The notes under the pieces are model-generated. The model did not search any database and had not been told where the DNA came from. It saw only the letters and a program-made list of their open reading frames with translations. From positions 1-53,070 of the forward strand of contig MUCJ01000038.1 of NCBI GenBank assembly GCA_002816715.1: a DNA stretch of 53,070 nt, read 5' to 3'. Origin of the DNA: SAR202 cluster bacterium Casp-Chloro-G3 (lineage in GTDB: Bacteria; Chloroflexota; Dehalococcoidia; Lucifugimonadales; UBA3495). The stretch's first letter is position 1; each line of letters begins with the position of its first letter. Below are positions 17,365 to 26,331 of this stretch, one piece after another. The translations under genes and the position numbers were made by a program.

Positions 17365-18876
17365 TCAGGGAACCAATTTAATCTGGCCCAGGTCTATTCT
17401 CTCATCCCCAATGAGTATCACCCGTACCGCTTGGGTCGCGTAGCCTTCTGCGGTCCAGGCCACCTGGTAGGCTCCCGGTGCCAACTCCAGGCTAAATGAC
17501 CCGTCGCGGCTGGGATGAGCAATGAAGGGCTTCCCCACCGGGACTGGAAGCAGGCGCAACAGCTTATCATCGCCGGGCTTTTGGCTGCCTCTGCCGTCCC
17601 GATTGCTGGTGGTGAAGTAGATGTAGCCGTCTGGGGAGACTGCCACTGCCCGCAAACGACCGAAATCCTGGTTGAACATGATCCGGCTGGATTCCACAGT
17701 AGGTATATCCGGAGCGCCTGAACCCGGTGCGGCCAGGGTGATTCGGTGCATTTGCGACGCTTTAAGGGCGGCGAAGATCAGGTTTCCATCCCAGGCTGGA
17801 TGCAGCTGGTCTCCGGTATAGAAGGCTGCCCCGGCGATGGCGATGGTGGGCGTGAAGGACATGATTGAAGGTACAAACTGGTCGCTCCTGCCTTTGCCGC
17901 TAACTTCGGGCCAGCCGTAATTATTTCCTGGCGCCAGCACGTTGACCTCGTCGTTCTTCTCAGGGCCGTGTTCGGTGATGAACAGGGCTCCGGTGTCCGG
18001 GTGCCAGTCCATTCCCTGGGGATTGCGGTGTCCGTAGGTATAGACGTAGGAGCCGGGGAAGGGATTATCGGCGGGCACTGAGCCGTCGGCTTCCGTTCTC
18101 AGCACCTTACCGGCCAGCGAGTTCAAGTCCTGGGCCTGGTCCCCATCCTGGGCGTCGCCAGTGGTCACATACAGTTTGCCGTCGGGGCCGAACCCAATGC
18201 TACAGCCGTCGTGGTTGCGCGACCCCGGAATATCGTCCACGATCACTTGGTGGTCGGTGCCTTGGCCGTTGGTATCGGTCAAGCGGGCTACCCGGTTGCG
18301 CATTTCGCCCCTGGCGTTTTGATAGGTGTAGCAGACAAAGATGTGGCCGTTTTCGGCAAAGTTGGGGTGCAGGGCAATCCCCATCAGGCCCGATTCTGAT
18401 ATGCTGATTACCTGGTCCAGTACCGCAAAAGGCTTCTTCTGCAGTGCTCCGTCCTGTACTACCCGGATTCGGCCGGGTCGTTCCGTGATCAAAATACGAC
18501 CGTCCGGAGCAAAGTCCAGCGCCCAGGGCACTTCCAGGTCTTCAGCCACCGTTTTCACCGTCACTTGCTCAGATATTTCAGTGGCTATAATGCTGATGCT
18601 CTCGAAATTGGCTGGTCTGCTTAGAATCGCAGTGCCAGTCAAGCTGGCTTTCGCCGGGGTTGGTGAATTCCCCGGCGACCTGGTACTGGTGCCGGTTCCG
18701 GAGCTAGGCCCAGAGATGGAACTGCCTGGCGTGATCGTGGTGGTATTAAGTGGATCAGACTGAGTGCCCGTGGGCGCTGCCGGGTCGGGAGCGGCGGTAC
18801 CACAGGCCAGCGATAAGGCGATGACCAACAGCAACGTCGGCCAGAGGATTTTCCCGTGGTAGTGTTTAGCTAACAT
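17365..18876 (-). CDS. PQQ-type sugar dehydrogenase lipoprotein (glucose/sorbosone dehydrogenase family)
   Basis: The 503-residue precursor carries a lipobox ending LSLAC (Cys about 25), a Ser/Thr/Pro-rich linker to about residue 100, and then a six-bladed propeller of the soluble aldose sugar dehydrogenase family. Diagnostic blocks are VPWALDFAPDGRILITERPGRIRV, NHDGCSIGFGPDGKLYVTTGD, YGHRNPQGMDWHP and EHGPEKNDEVN, which match the PQQ- and Ca-binding surfaces. About 60 C-terminal residues (SFSLELAPGAYQVAWTAEGY) form a carboxypeptidase-regulatory-like beta domain. It probably oxidises aldoses outside the membrane. PQQ synthesis genes are not in this window, so whether it is active cannot be judged. 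Confidence 0.87.
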   Translation of the reverse strand: MLAKHYHGKILWPTLLLVIALSLACGTAAPDPAAPTGTQSDPLNTTTITPGSSISGPSSGTGTSTRSPGNSPTPAKASLTGTAILSRPANFESISIIATEISEQVTVKTVAEDLEVPWALDFAPDGRILITERPGRIRVVQDGALQKKPFAVLDQVISISESGLMGIALHPNFAENGHIFVCYTYQNARGEMRNRVARLTDTNGQGTDHQVIVDDIPGSRNHDGCSIGFGPDGKLYVTTGDAQDGDQAQDLNSLAGKVLRTEADGSVPADNPFPGSYVYTYGHRNPQGMDWHPDTGALFITEHGPEKNDEVNVLAPGNNYGWPEVSGKGRSDQFVPSIMSFTPTIAIAGAAFYTGDQLHPAWDGNLIFAALKASQMHRITLAAPGSGAPDIPTVESSRIMFNQDFGRLRAVAVSPDGYIYFTTSNRDGRGSQKPGDDKLLRLLPVPVGKPFIAHPSRDGSFSLELAPGAYQVAWTAEGYATQAVRVILIGDERIDLGQIKLVP

Positions 18877-19045
18877 AATTGACCTGCCGGAATCTGATTG
18901 ATCTGATTGATCGGAATCTGCTGGCGGTGATGCTCATCAAATTACTATGTCGTATACTGGCCGGGTAAATTATTTTGGTGAATCATCCCCTGCCAGATTG
19001 ACACTATACAGTATCTCAATCCGGGAGGGTCTTCTGGAGGGTATT

Positions 19046-20056
19046 ATGGTCAGTGGCAAAAAGCCACGAGTCTACGTTGTCGGCACCGGCGGCAGCATCT
19101 CGTTCATTGGTGATTATCGCACCGATTACGTCAACTACAGCTACAACAACAAGCATCTCACAATTCAGGAAATGCTGGAAAGAGTGCCTGAGGTCAACGA
19201 CTTTGCCGACGTTGTCTCCGAGCAGTTGATTAATGTGGGCAGCACCGACGTAAATCCGACTCACTGGCTTCAGTTGTCCCAGCGCATCAACCAGATATTC
19301 AGGGACGACCCGGAGGCCGCTGGCGTGGCGGTTACCCACGGCACCGCCACCCTGGAAGAGACCGCCTATTTCCTGAATCTAACCATCAAAAACTCCAAAC
19401 CAGTGGTGGTCACCGGGGCTATGCGTCCGCCCACCGGGCTGGGCACTGACGCCGACGTGAACCTGATTGACTGCCTTCGGGTGGCTGCTGCCCCCGATGC
19501 GGCGGGTCGGGGTGTGCTCACCGTCTTGAACAACGAGATTCAGGCGGCCCGGGACGTGACCAAGACCAACAGCTATCGGTTGGAGACTTTTCGCTCTAAT
19601 GAACTGGGCCTGTTGGGCTACGCCGACGCCGACGAGCAGGTGGTGTTCTATCGGACGCCCACCCGAGCCCATACCCTGGATGCTGAGTTCGATGTCGATT
19701 CAATAACTGAACTGCCCCGGGTTGACATCGCCTACGCCTATGCCGGAGCCGATGATCTGGTGGTCAATGCGCTGGCCGATGCCGGAGTGCCGGGGATTGT
19801 GGCCGCCGGACTGGGCAGCGGGGGATCGTCGCCCCAGTACATGAAGGGTCTGAAGGCCGCCATGCAACGGGGCGTGAAGGTGGTGGTTGCCACTCACACC
19901 GGCAACGGTCGGGTTATACTCTCGCGCCGCTTCAAGGAAGAGGGTTACATTGTCGCCGACAATCTCTCGCCCAAAAAGGCCCGCATCCTGCTGATGCTGG
20001 CGCTGACCGTAACCGATGACCCCGGCGAGATTCAGCGGATGATGCTGACTTACTGA
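19046..20056 (+). CDS. L-asparaginase (asparaginase/glutaminase family)
   Basis: I choose ATG 19046, preceded by GGAGG five bases upstream; the 33 extra residues of the longer frame do not resemble the family. The 336-residue protein has the first-threonine block RVYVVGTGGSISF and the second block THGTATLEETAYFLNLTI with the TxGT-like nucleophile pair, then VVVTGAMRPPTGLGTDADVNL and VVVATHTGNGRV. It hydrolyses asparagine to aspartate and ammonia. No signal peptide is seen, so it is probably cytoplasmic. The first motif reads GTGGS rather than TGGT/TIAG, so Thr/Ser use at that position should be checked. A TTGACA box lies at 18998-19003 but without a convincing -10. Confidence 0.88.
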   Translation: MVSGKKPRVYVVGTGGSISFIGDYRTDYVNYSYNNKHLTIQEMLERVPEVNDFADVVSEQLINVGSTDVNPTHWLQLSQRINQIFRDDPEAAGVAVTHGTATLEETAYFLNLTIKNSKPVVVTGAMRPPTGLGTDADVNLIDCLRVAAAPDAAGRGVLTVLNNEIQAARDVTKTNSYRLETFRSNELGLLGYADADEQVVFYRTPTRAHTLDAEFDVDSITELPRVDIAYAYAGADDLVVNALADAGVPGIVAAGLGSGGSSPQYMKGLKAAMQRGVKVVVATHTGNGRVILSRRFKEEGYIVADNLSPKKARILLMLALTVTDDPGEIQRMMLTY

Positions 20057-20062
20057 TTGGTT

Positions 20063-20170
20063 GCGACATCAGCCCCTTCTCCCTCGATGGGAGAAGGCTG
20101 GGATGAGGGTGATACCCCTCACCTCAATCCTCTCCCACATGGGGAGAGGATGCTGTTCACTAAAACTGTC
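20063..20170. repeat. Family 1 miniature element (inverted copy)
   Basis: Read on the minus strand this copy gives GACAGTTTTAGTGAACAGCATCCTCTCCCC and the two palindromic arms of family 1. It starts just after the asparaginase stop and extends into the leader of the sulfite-oxidase-family gene. It keeps the left inner tip (GACAGTTTTAG) but not the full outer tip. Confidence 0.75.
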
Positions 20171-20245
20171 CCGTTTAAGCCCATTTTGGTAGAGGACAAA
20201 GAGAATCAATGTAAGCTTGGCAAGACCCAATCTCTGGAGGATAAC

Positions 20246-21358
20246 ATGACGCAAAGGGATGCGGAGCGGCGTTTCCGGACCGTAGGTGACGGAACTGGGC
20301 TGACCCAGCAAGACCTCTTTTCTCGGGAAGAAGTGCAGTTGGCCTTGCGCAATCGAGGCATGCCTCTAGAAGGGTTGCGCTACCCGATCACTCCCACCGG
20401 CATGCACTATCTGCTGATCCACTTTGATATTCCCTTTGTTGAGGCCGATACCTGGCAGCTTCAGGTCGGCGGGTTGGTGGCCCAGTCGCTGAACCTGACC
20501 CTGGACGATTTGAAGCAAAGGCCCGCCCGCACCCTGGCGGTCACTATGGAGTGCGCCGGTAATGGTCGGGCCTTGCTCAGTCCCCGCTCAATCAGCCAGC
20601 CCTGGATGTTGGATGCCATCGGCACCGCTGAGTGGACCGGCACCCCGCTGAAGGGAGTCCTGGCTGAAGCCGGGCTGTCTCCGCAGGCCACCGAGATTCT
20701 GTTCACGGGCCTCGACCAGGGAGTACAGGGTGAGGAAGTCCAGTATTACCAGCGCAGCCTGACCACCAATGAGGCGACTGCCGACGACGTGCTGCTGGTC
20801 TATGAGATGAACGGCCAGCCCTTGCAGCCTCAGCATGGCTTTCCGCTGCGCCTGATCGTGCCCGGCTGGTACGGCATGACCCACGTCAAATGGTTAGACC
20901 GTATTGAGGCTATTGACCAACATTTCGACGGCTACCAGATGGAGAAGACCTACCGCTACTGTGAAGGCGCCGACGACCCCGGCGAGCCGGTGGACCGGAT
21001 ACGAGTCAGGTCGTTAATGGTGCCGCCGGGCATTCCCGATTTTATGACTCGTTGTCGGCTGGTGCAGGCGGGGCCGGTATCGATCACCGGTCGGGCTTGG
21101 GCCGGAGGCTTGGGCATTACCCGCGTTGCAGTGAGCGGTGACGGCGGCCAGACCTGGGAAGATGCGGCCTTGGGAACGGTGGTAGGTCAGTATGCCTGGC
21201 GGGAATGGTCGTACACTTGGAACGCCCGGCCAGGCAGGTACGACCTGTGCGTGCGGGCCACCGACAGCCAGGGCAATGTCCAGCCGGTGGAGCAGCCCTG
21301 GAACCACCAGGGAATGGGCAACAACATGGTGCATCGGGTTGAGGTGGTCGTAGAGTGA
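20246..21358 (+). CDS. Molybdopterin-dependent oxidoreductase, sulfite oxidase family
   Basis: The ATG at 20246 has GGAGG five bases upstream; the longer frame runs through a repeat and is rejected. The 370-residue protein contains the molybdopterin domain with the cofactor cysteine in TMECAGNGR (Cys103), followed by EWTGTPLKGVL, GFPLRLIVPGWYGMTHVKWL and a C-terminal Mo-co dimerisation domain (ITGRAWAGGLGITRVAVSGDGGQTWEDA). There is no heme domain and no Tat signal, so it resembles cytoplasmic SorA-like or plant-type members. Sulfite oxidation to sulfate is the likely reaction, but other substrates are known. Its partner electron carrier is not adjacent. Confidence 0.88.
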   Translation: MTQRDAERRFRTVGDGTGLTQQDLFSREEVQLALRNRGMPLEGLRYPITPTGMHYLLIHFDIPFVEADTWQLQVGGLVAQSLNLTLDDLKQRPARTLAVTMECAGNGRALLSPRSISQPWMLDAIGTAEWTGTPLKGVLAEAGLSPQATEILFTGLDQGVQGEEVQYYQRSLTTNEATADDVLLVYEMNGQPLQPQHGFPLRLIVPGWYGMTHVKWLDRIEAIDQHFDGYQMEKTYRYCEGADDPGEPVDRIRVRSLMVPPGIPDFMTRCRLVQAGPVSITGRAWAGGLGITRVAVSGDGGQTWEDAALGTVVGQYAWREWSYTWNARPGRYDLCVRATDSQGNVQPVEQPWNHQGMGNNMVHRVEVVVE

Positions 21359-21399
21359 TTTCCCAGAGTCTATCCCAAAAATCTGATTCTGCAAGGCAT

Positions 21400-21463
21400 T
21401 ATGGTTCGACCAGCTCGCCATGAGCGGGTCGAACCGCTCGTCCTGAGCTTGTCGAAGGACACA
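21400..21463. repeat. Dispersed inverted-repeat sequence, family 3
   Basis: Two facing halves, GGTTCGACCAGCTCGCCATG and CCGCTCGTCCTGAGCTTGTC, form an imperfect palindrome. Related copies lie near 23229, 25840, 26739, 29207, 48699 and 51310. Confidence 0.8.
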
Positions 21464-21516
21464 AATAAAGCAAGTTTTAATTTTGGGACTGGTTCTTGCA
21501 TTAAAGTGATGTTGGC

Positions 21517-21864
21517 ATGCCACAAGTTAACGAGTTCGTCTCCGGTGTTCTCGAGGTTCTCGCCCCGCTGGGAGATGTTAGAACTAGATCGATGTTCGGT
21601 GGGTACGGGATATTTCTCGACGGTTCAATGTTTGCGCTGATAACCCGGGACAATCGACTTTTCCTGAAAGCGGATGATATCAACCGACCGCAATTTGAGC
21701 AGCTTGATCTAGAACCTTTCGGCAATATGCCCTACTATGCTCCGCCACTGGACTCTCAAAAAGGGTGGCCGCAGATGGAGCCGTGGGCGCGTGGAGCGGT
21801 GGCAGCCTCAGAACGGGCCAAGTCGAGCAAGGGTTCTAGAGCAAATCGGAAGAACACCAGATAA
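21517..21864 (+). CDS. TfoX N-terminal domain protein
   Basis: The 115-residue protein has the TfoX/Sxy N-terminal pattern: VLEVLAPLGDVRTRSMFGGYGIFLDGSMFALI, RDNRLFLKAD and PYYAPP, followed by a Lys/Arg/Ser-rich tail (AKSSKGSRANRKNTR) likely to touch nucleic acid or be disordered. Full TfoX regulates competence in gammaproteobacteria, but single-domain homologues elsewhere have no established role. The gene converges on the CoA transferase at 21933 and has no operon partner. Confidence 0.85.
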   Translation: MPQVNEFVSGVLEVLAPLGDVRTRSMFGGYGIFLDGSMFALITRDNRLFLKADDINRPQFEQLDLEPFGNMPYYAPPLDSQKGWPQMEPWARGAVAASERAKSSKGSRANRKNTR

Positions 21865-21932
21865 CTCCATCAGGTGGATGTTTTCCAGGGGAAGGGTATC
21901 ACCCCGGAACTATGCTGACTTTGGGATGCCGG

Positions 21933-23147
21933 TTAGCCGGGAACTTCGTCGTAGTGGTCGGCGGTGCTGATCACGTTGTTCTCGTAGAGCGCCGCGATCT
22001 CTTCCTCCGAGAGACCCAGCAGGCCGCCCAGTACCTCTTGGTTGTGCTCGCCCACCCGGGGAGTTGAGCCAACCACGGCGGGGGTGCGGCTGAAGTGCCA
22101 GAAATCGCCCGACACGGCGATGCTGCCCGCCAGGAAGTCGGGGACTTCCACCATGGCCCGCCGTTCCCAGGGATGGGGGTCTTGCGCCGCTTGGGCAATG
22201 GTGTTCACCGGCGCGGCCACCACGTCGTGGTGGGTGAAGTGGGCAATCGCTTCCTTCATCGTCAGGTTGGCCAGTAACGCGCGCATGGCGTCCGTGACTA
22301 TTGTTGCATTGTTGGCTCGCTCGTGGCGGGTGGTAAACCGGGAGTCTTCCAGCCAATCCGGCTTGCCCAGAGCGTTACAGACCCGGTGCCAGTGGTGCTG
22401 GTCTCCCGCTGAAATAAGCACCCAGCCGTCCTTGCAGGGGTAGGTGCCGCTGGGCGGCGCGGTGGACTCGCCACGATGCGGCTCGATGCCCGCGCCGTGA
22501 TAGGCGGTTATGGGGATCTCGGTGTAGCTGTAGCCGGTGTCGGCCAGGCACACGTCCAGAGTCTGACCCTCGCCGGAGCGCTCCCGCTCGTGGATGGCGG
22601 CCAGGGTGCCGATGGCGGCGTGCAGGGCGGTGGTGCGGTCGATGATGGGAACGCCAGCCCGGATGGGCGGCATGCCCTCTTCGCCGGTGACCATCGCGAT
22701 GCCCGACATGGTCTGTCCGATGGGGTCATACCCGATCTGGTCTTTGTAGGGGCCGAACTGTCCATAGGCCGACACGTTGACCATGATGATGCGGGGGTTT
22801 AGTTCCTTGAGCACGTCGTAACCGAAGCCCATGGTCTCAATAGTGCCGGGCCGGAAGTTCTGCAATAACACGTCGGAAATCTTCACCAGCTTGCGCAAGA
22901 CTTCCTTGCCCTCCTCTTTGCGCAGGTCAATACTCAAGCTCTTTTTGCCGCTGTTGTACTGTACCCAGTAGGCGCTTTGCTTGCGCACCCAGGGGGCATG
23001 GTAGCGGGTCTCTTCGCCGCCCAAGCGCTCAATCTTGATCACTTCGGCGCCCATTCGGGCCAATACCTGGGCACACCTTGGGCCAGCCTGATGCCGTCCA
23101 AGGTCAAGAACTCTAATTCCCTTCAGCGGGCCATTATCTTCAGGCAT
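21933..23147 (-). CDS. Family III CoA transferase (CaiB/BaiF type)
   Basis: The start at 23147 (MPEDNGPLKGIRVLDLGRHQ) is supported by GGGGAG upstream; a longer open frame reaches 23282 through repeat sequence and is rejected. The 404-residue protein carries GPRCAQVLARMGAEVIKIERLGG, YNSGKKSLSIDLRKEEG, DVLLQNFRPGTIETMGFGYDVL, and the catalytic aspartate region GQTLDVCLADTGYSY. Family III enzymes move CoA between acyl-CoA and free acids such as oxalate/formate, carnitine or benzylsuccinate. The acid cannot be inferred because no catabolic partner is adjacent. Confidence 0.92.
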   Translation of the reverse strand: MPEDNGPLKGIRVLDLGRHQAGPRCAQVLARMGAEVIKIERLGGEETRYHAPWVRKQSAYWVQYNSGKKSLSIDLRKEEGKEVLRKLVKISDVLLQNFRPGTIETMGFGYDVLKELNPRIIMVNVSAYGQFGPYKDQIGYDPIGQTMSGIAMVTGEEGMPPIRAGVPIIDRTTALHAAIGTLAAIHERERSGEGQTLDVCLADTGYSYTEIPITAYHGAGIEPHRGESTAPPSGTYPCKDGWVLISAGDQHHWHRVCNALGKPDWLEDSRFTTRHERANNATIVTDAMRALLANLTMKEAIAHFTHHDVVAAPVNTIAQAAQDPHPWERRAMVEVPDFLAGSIAVSGDFWHFSRTPAVVGSTPRVGEHNQEVLGGLLGLSEEEIAALYENNVISTADHYDEVPG

Positions 23148-23505
23148 ACTAAAAATCTCCCCTCGCCGAGTATTGGCAAATTTTACGACGACGCCCATTA
23201 AAGAGCAAGTTGGGCATTCTATAGGGCTACCTGACCGCTCGTCCTGAGCCTGTAGAAGAATAGCGGCCCGAATTGCACCCATGGTTCTACCGGCTCACCC
23301 CTAACTGGCATCGGTTGTTTCTGCAAATGGGGAAAGACACTGTAGTTGAATCCTATCTGGTAGAATCCGCTGACTAGCATGTCATATACTACATGCGATA
23401 CACGCCCCAATACATGCCCAGAATACAGTCCAAGCGAATTCAATGCCAACTCTGGAATCGTTGTGGAATAGTCCTGACATTGACGAGTAGGTATGTGGAG
23501 TCTTT
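23148..23505. other. Intergenic gap holding a family 3 repeat
   Basis: This 358-base gap separates divergent genes. It contains a decayed family 3 repeat at about 23229-23300 (CCGCTCGTCCTGAGCCTGTA and GGTTCTACCGGCTCACCC). The remainder looks like upstream sequence for the nuclease gene, with GGAG near 23496. I see no gene. Confidence 0.6.
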
Positions 23506-24492
23506 ATGCCTTCAATAATGGATCAGCCTCCCGGATATGTAACTGATGAATTGCGCGAACTGCGGGCGGCGTTGGCGGCGAACGTCCCGGCCAAGATTCT
23601 GGACCACAATTTGTTGATCGCCACCTGGAACATTCGGGCTTTTGGCGATCTGACCGAAAAATGGGCCTCCGAAGCCAGAGATAACCCCAAGCGTGACCTG
23701 CACGCTCTGGTCTGCATCGCCGAAATCATTTCTCGCTTTGACGTGATCGCCATCCAGGAGGTGAAGTCCAGCATCAAGGCGCTGCGTCACATGCTCAAGT
23801 ATCTGGGGCCAAACTGGGGCCTGATTCTGACCGATGTGACCAAGGGCAGCCCCGGCAACGACGAGCGGCTGGCCTTTCTGTACGATACCCGCAAAGTGCA
23901 ATTGTCCGGTCTGGCCTGTGAACTGGTGGTGCCCAAAGAGCAGCTTGACCGGGGAGTGATCGCTGCTGATGCGCTGGATCGCCAGTTTGCCCGCACTCCT
24001 TACGCCGTCAGCTTCAAGTCAGGGGGCAAGACTTTCGTCCTGGTTACCCTGCACGTGCTCTATGGGTCCTCGGCGCAACACCGGGTCCCTGAACTGAAGG
24101 CCCTGGCCGATTGGCTGGGGGAATGGGCCAGAAACATCAACGCCTGGCAGCATAACTTTATTGCCCTGGGCGACTTCAACATTGATCGGCATGGCGATGA
24201 CCTCTATGATGCTTTTACCTCCAGCGGGCTGTACATCCCAGAGGACATGAACCAGGCTCCTCGCAGTATCTTCGCCAAGCCCGGTGCCCATGAGACGAGC
24301 AAGTTCTATGATCAGATAGCCTGGTTCAACGGAGACAACGGCCTGCCCGCTCTGTCGATGCAATATGCTCGGGGCGGCAGTTTCGACTTTGTGCCCACTG
24401 CGCTGAAGTCTCTCAATCTGACTAAGAACCAATTATCCTGGCGAATCTCCGATCATTTCCCCCTCTGGACCGAATTTATCCTGCGGGATTAG
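23506..24492 (+). CDS. Endonuclease/exonuclease/phosphatase (EEP, DNase I-like) family protein
   Basis: The 328-residue protein has the EEP fold motifs: LLIATWNIRAFGD (metal Asn), FDVIAIQEVKSS (catalytic Glu), FVLVTLHVLYG, NFIALGDFNIDRHGDD (Asp/Asn metal and transition-state ligands) and ISDHFPLWTEFIL (catalytic Asp-His). No signal peptide is evident, so it is probably cytoplasmic. Members cleave phosphodiester bonds in nucleic acids or phosphoinositides; a DNA or RNA substrate is most likely. The DUF2851 gene follows in the same direction after 38 bases, so the two may be cotranscribed. Confidence 0.85.
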   Translation: MPSIMDQPPGYVTDELRELRAALAANVPAKILDHNLLIATWNIRAFGDLTEKWASEARDNPKRDLHALVCIAEIISRFDVIAIQEVKSSIKALRHMLKYLGPNWGLILTDVTKGSPGNDERLAFLYDTRKVQLSGLACELVVPKEQLDRGVIAADALDRQFARTPYAVSFKSGGKTFVLVTLHVLYGSSAQHRVPELKALADWLGEWARNINAWQHNFIALGDFNIDRHGDDLYDAFTSSGLYIPEDMNQAPRSIFAKPGAHETSKFYDQIAWFNGDNGLPALSMQYARGGSFDFVPTALKSLNLTKNQLSWRISDHFPLWTEFILRD

Positions 24493-24530
24493 CGGAATTA
24501 GGCTAATGGAATTAGATTGGCGGGATTTAG

Positions 24531-25817
24531 ATGATAAGAATATCTGAGGAATCCGCCGGTTATTCAACCGGAAGGGATCAGCCGCCAATACCAGAGAGCG
24601 TGCTAGCCAAGCTCTGGCAAAAGCGCGCCGCTCGTCAGGAGTGGTTTCGCACCAGCAAGGGGCGTCGGGTGCGGGTGCTCTATCCCGGCAGGCCGGGTAA
24701 GACTGCCGGGCCCGACTTCCGCAACGCTCTGCTGGAGTTTGAAGACGTGGGTCTGGTGCAGGGTGATGTGGAGATTCACCGGCGTCAGCAGGACTGGTAT
24801 TCCCACGGCCACGGCGATGACCCCAACTATAACGGTGTTGTTCTGCACGCCGCTCTCGACCTGGCTCCGTCTCCCACCAACCTGCGCAGTGGCGGCGAGG
24901 CCCCGGTGGTTTCCCTGCGGCCATTGCTGGCAGACGAAGATGTTCCTGCCCCTAGTTCCTCCGCCCGGAACTCTGCCGCATCGATTTGGAATGTTCTGGA
25001 ACCGCTGGGATATCCCCGCCCGCAGTCAGCCGCTGAGATGGCAGTTTTGCTGGAACGCGCCGGAGATGCCCGGTTTGAGGCCAAGAGTCGGCGGTTTCAG
25101 AAATTCCTCAGTGAGCAAGACCCGGAGCAGACTCTTTATGAAGGTCTGCTTGAATCGTTAGGCTACCGGCAGAACCAGCAGCCTTTTCTGCAATTGGCGG
25201 GCGGTGCACCCTATCCGGTGTTGTGCCGGGCAGCCAGGGAAGTCGCCAAAGAGCATCGGCCAAAGGCCGTTGAATCGTGGCTGTTGCAGTTATCTGGTCT
25301 GCTGTCGCTGGAGGAAGCCGCCGAGTTTACTTTGCCGGGTAGGGCTTTCGGCAGGCCCATGTCCGGGCGGGAGTGGCACTGCTTTCGGGTGCGTCCCGCC
25401 AACCATCCCCGACGCCGAATTGGCGGGGCAGCCAGGCTGGTTGTTAAGTTCCTGGATGGCGGCCTGTTGTCCAGTCTGGCCCAGTGCGCCGACGCAAACA
25501 ACGTCAAGAAGCTGACCGATACCCTGACCATAATCGATGGTGGGACTACCTACATTGGCGCGTCGCGGGCGAAAGAGATGGCGGTGAACGTGGTTCTGCC
25601 TTTTTTGCATGGGCTGACCGATATGTCGGGTAAGTCCGACAAAGGCAAAGAATACCTGGAGCTGTACCGCAAATTTGGCAAGTTGCCAGACAATGAAATC
25701 ACCCGAGAGATGGCCGATCTGCTAATTGACCCAACCTGGGGCAAAAAAGTCACCACCGCCCGGCGACAGCAGGGCCTGATCCACTTGCAACGGCTGTTGT
25801 CGGGGGCGGCCAGTTAG
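24531..25817 (+). CDS. DUF2851-family protein
   Basis: The 428-residue protein shows the DUF2851 signature near its N-terminus: LAKLWQKRAARQEWFRTSKGRRVRVLYPG, then GPDFRNALLEFEDVGLVQGDVEIH and WYSHGHGDDPNYNGVVLHAALD. The GDVEIH-x6-WYxHGH pattern resembles a metal-dependent, nuclease-like active site, though no activity is established that I know of. The C-terminal third is helical and ends in the cysteine-free segment of basic residues TTARRQQGLIHL. It is 38 bases downstream of the EEP nuclease, suggesting a shared unit. Function unknown. Confidence 0.85.
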   Translation: MIRISEESAGYSTGRDQPPIPESVLAKLWQKRAARQEWFRTSKGRRVRVLYPGRPGKTAGPDFRNALLEFEDVGLVQGDVEIHRRQQDWYSHGHGDDPNYNGVVLHAALDLAPSPTNLRSGGEAPVVSLRPLLADEDVPAPSSSARNSAASIWNVLEPLGYPRPQSAAEMAVLLERAGDARFEAKSRRFQKFLSEQDPEQTLYEGLLESLGYRQNQQPFLQLAGGAPYPVLCRAAREVAKEHRPKAVESWLLQLSGLLSLEEAAEFTLPGRAFGRPMSGREWHCFRVRPANHPRRRIGGAARLVVKFLDGGLLSSLAQCADANNVKKLTDTLTIIDGGTTYIGASRAKEMAVNVVLPFLHGLTDMSGKSDKGKEYLELYRKFGKLPDNEITREMADLLIDPTWGKKVTTARRQQGLIHLQRLLSGAAS

Positions 25818-25971
25818 CGACTATTTCAAAACGTGGTTCGACAGGCTCACCACGAGCGGTGCAGACTTTCTATCCGCTCATCCTGAGCCTGCCGAAGTGG
25901 CTCAGGACAAGCTTGTCGAAGGATTAGTTTCTTCCATTACCAGAGTTTAGACCAGAGTCTTGAATAGTTGC
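25817..25971. repeat. Inverted-repeat element (family 4 tips) carrying a family 3 repeat
   Basis: The tips GCGACTATTTCAAAAC (25817-25832) and GTCTTGAATAGTTGC (25957-25971) are imperfect inverted copies and resemble the tips of elements at 44434 and 46345. The interior holds family 3 arms (GGTTCGACAGGCTCACCACG and CCGCTCATCCTGAGCCTGCC, plus a third copy ending GCTTGTCGAAGGA). It fills the whole space between DUF2851 and the first cupin. Confidence 0.6.
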
Positions 25972-26310
25972 CTAGTCCTTCAGAGGCACCGCCAGCGAAA
26001 CCCGTCTGCCTTCGCCCAGATTCTTGAACATGTGGCCGTGGCCGGTTACGTCTTCAGCCACCAGCACATCGCCCGGCTGGAACTGTCTTTTCTCGCCGCT
26101 GGCCACTTCAATCTCCGCGCCGCCTTCCATAAACAGCACGTACTGATGACGCGGCGCAGTGTGGTAGCCTTCCGACCAGCCGGGAACGCGTAATCCCAGG
26201 CTGATTTCGTCGTTGCCGACATTATTCACTACTGCGGAGAACTGATCGGCGGTCAGGTCTTCCAAATGGGACTCGCCGTCATCGCCCGCATACACTCGGA
26301 CTATCTGCAT
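25972..26310 (-). CDS. Small cupin-domain protein (paralogue A)
   Basis: The 112-residue single-domain cupin contains YHTAPRHQYVLFMEGGAEIEV (motif 1, histidines in HTAPRHQ), then FQPGDVLVAEDVTGHGHMF (motif 2, PGDVxxxED-TGHGH) and ends RVSLAVPLKD. It starts MQIVRVYAGDDGESHLEDL, nearly the same as paralogue B, which lies 21 bases upstream in the same direction. The His/Glu set is suited to binding one metal. Such small cupins often act as isomerases, dioxygenases or sugar-acid binding proteins, but the substrate is unknown. Confidence 0.8.
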   Translation of the reverse strand: MQIVRVYAGDDGESHLEDLTADQFSAVVNNVGNDEISLGLRVPGWSEGYHTAPRHQYVLFMEGGAEIEVASGEKRQFQPGDVLVAEDVTGHGHMFKNLGEGRRVSLAVPLKD

Positions 26311-26331
26311 AAGTTCCTCTTTTTACTAACC

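Noticed and set aside
18947-19045. 33-residue N-terminal extension of asparaginase
   Set aside because: It does not resemble the family, while ATG 19046 has GGAGG five bases upstream.
20057-20245. N-terminal extension of the sulfite-oxidase-family protein
   Set aside because: It is the translation of a family 1 repeat; ATG 20246 has a proper ribosome site.
23148-23282. N-terminal extension of the CoA transferase
   Set aside because: It is repeat-derived sequence; MPEDNGPLKGIRVLDL at 23147 is the usual start with GGGGAG upstream.
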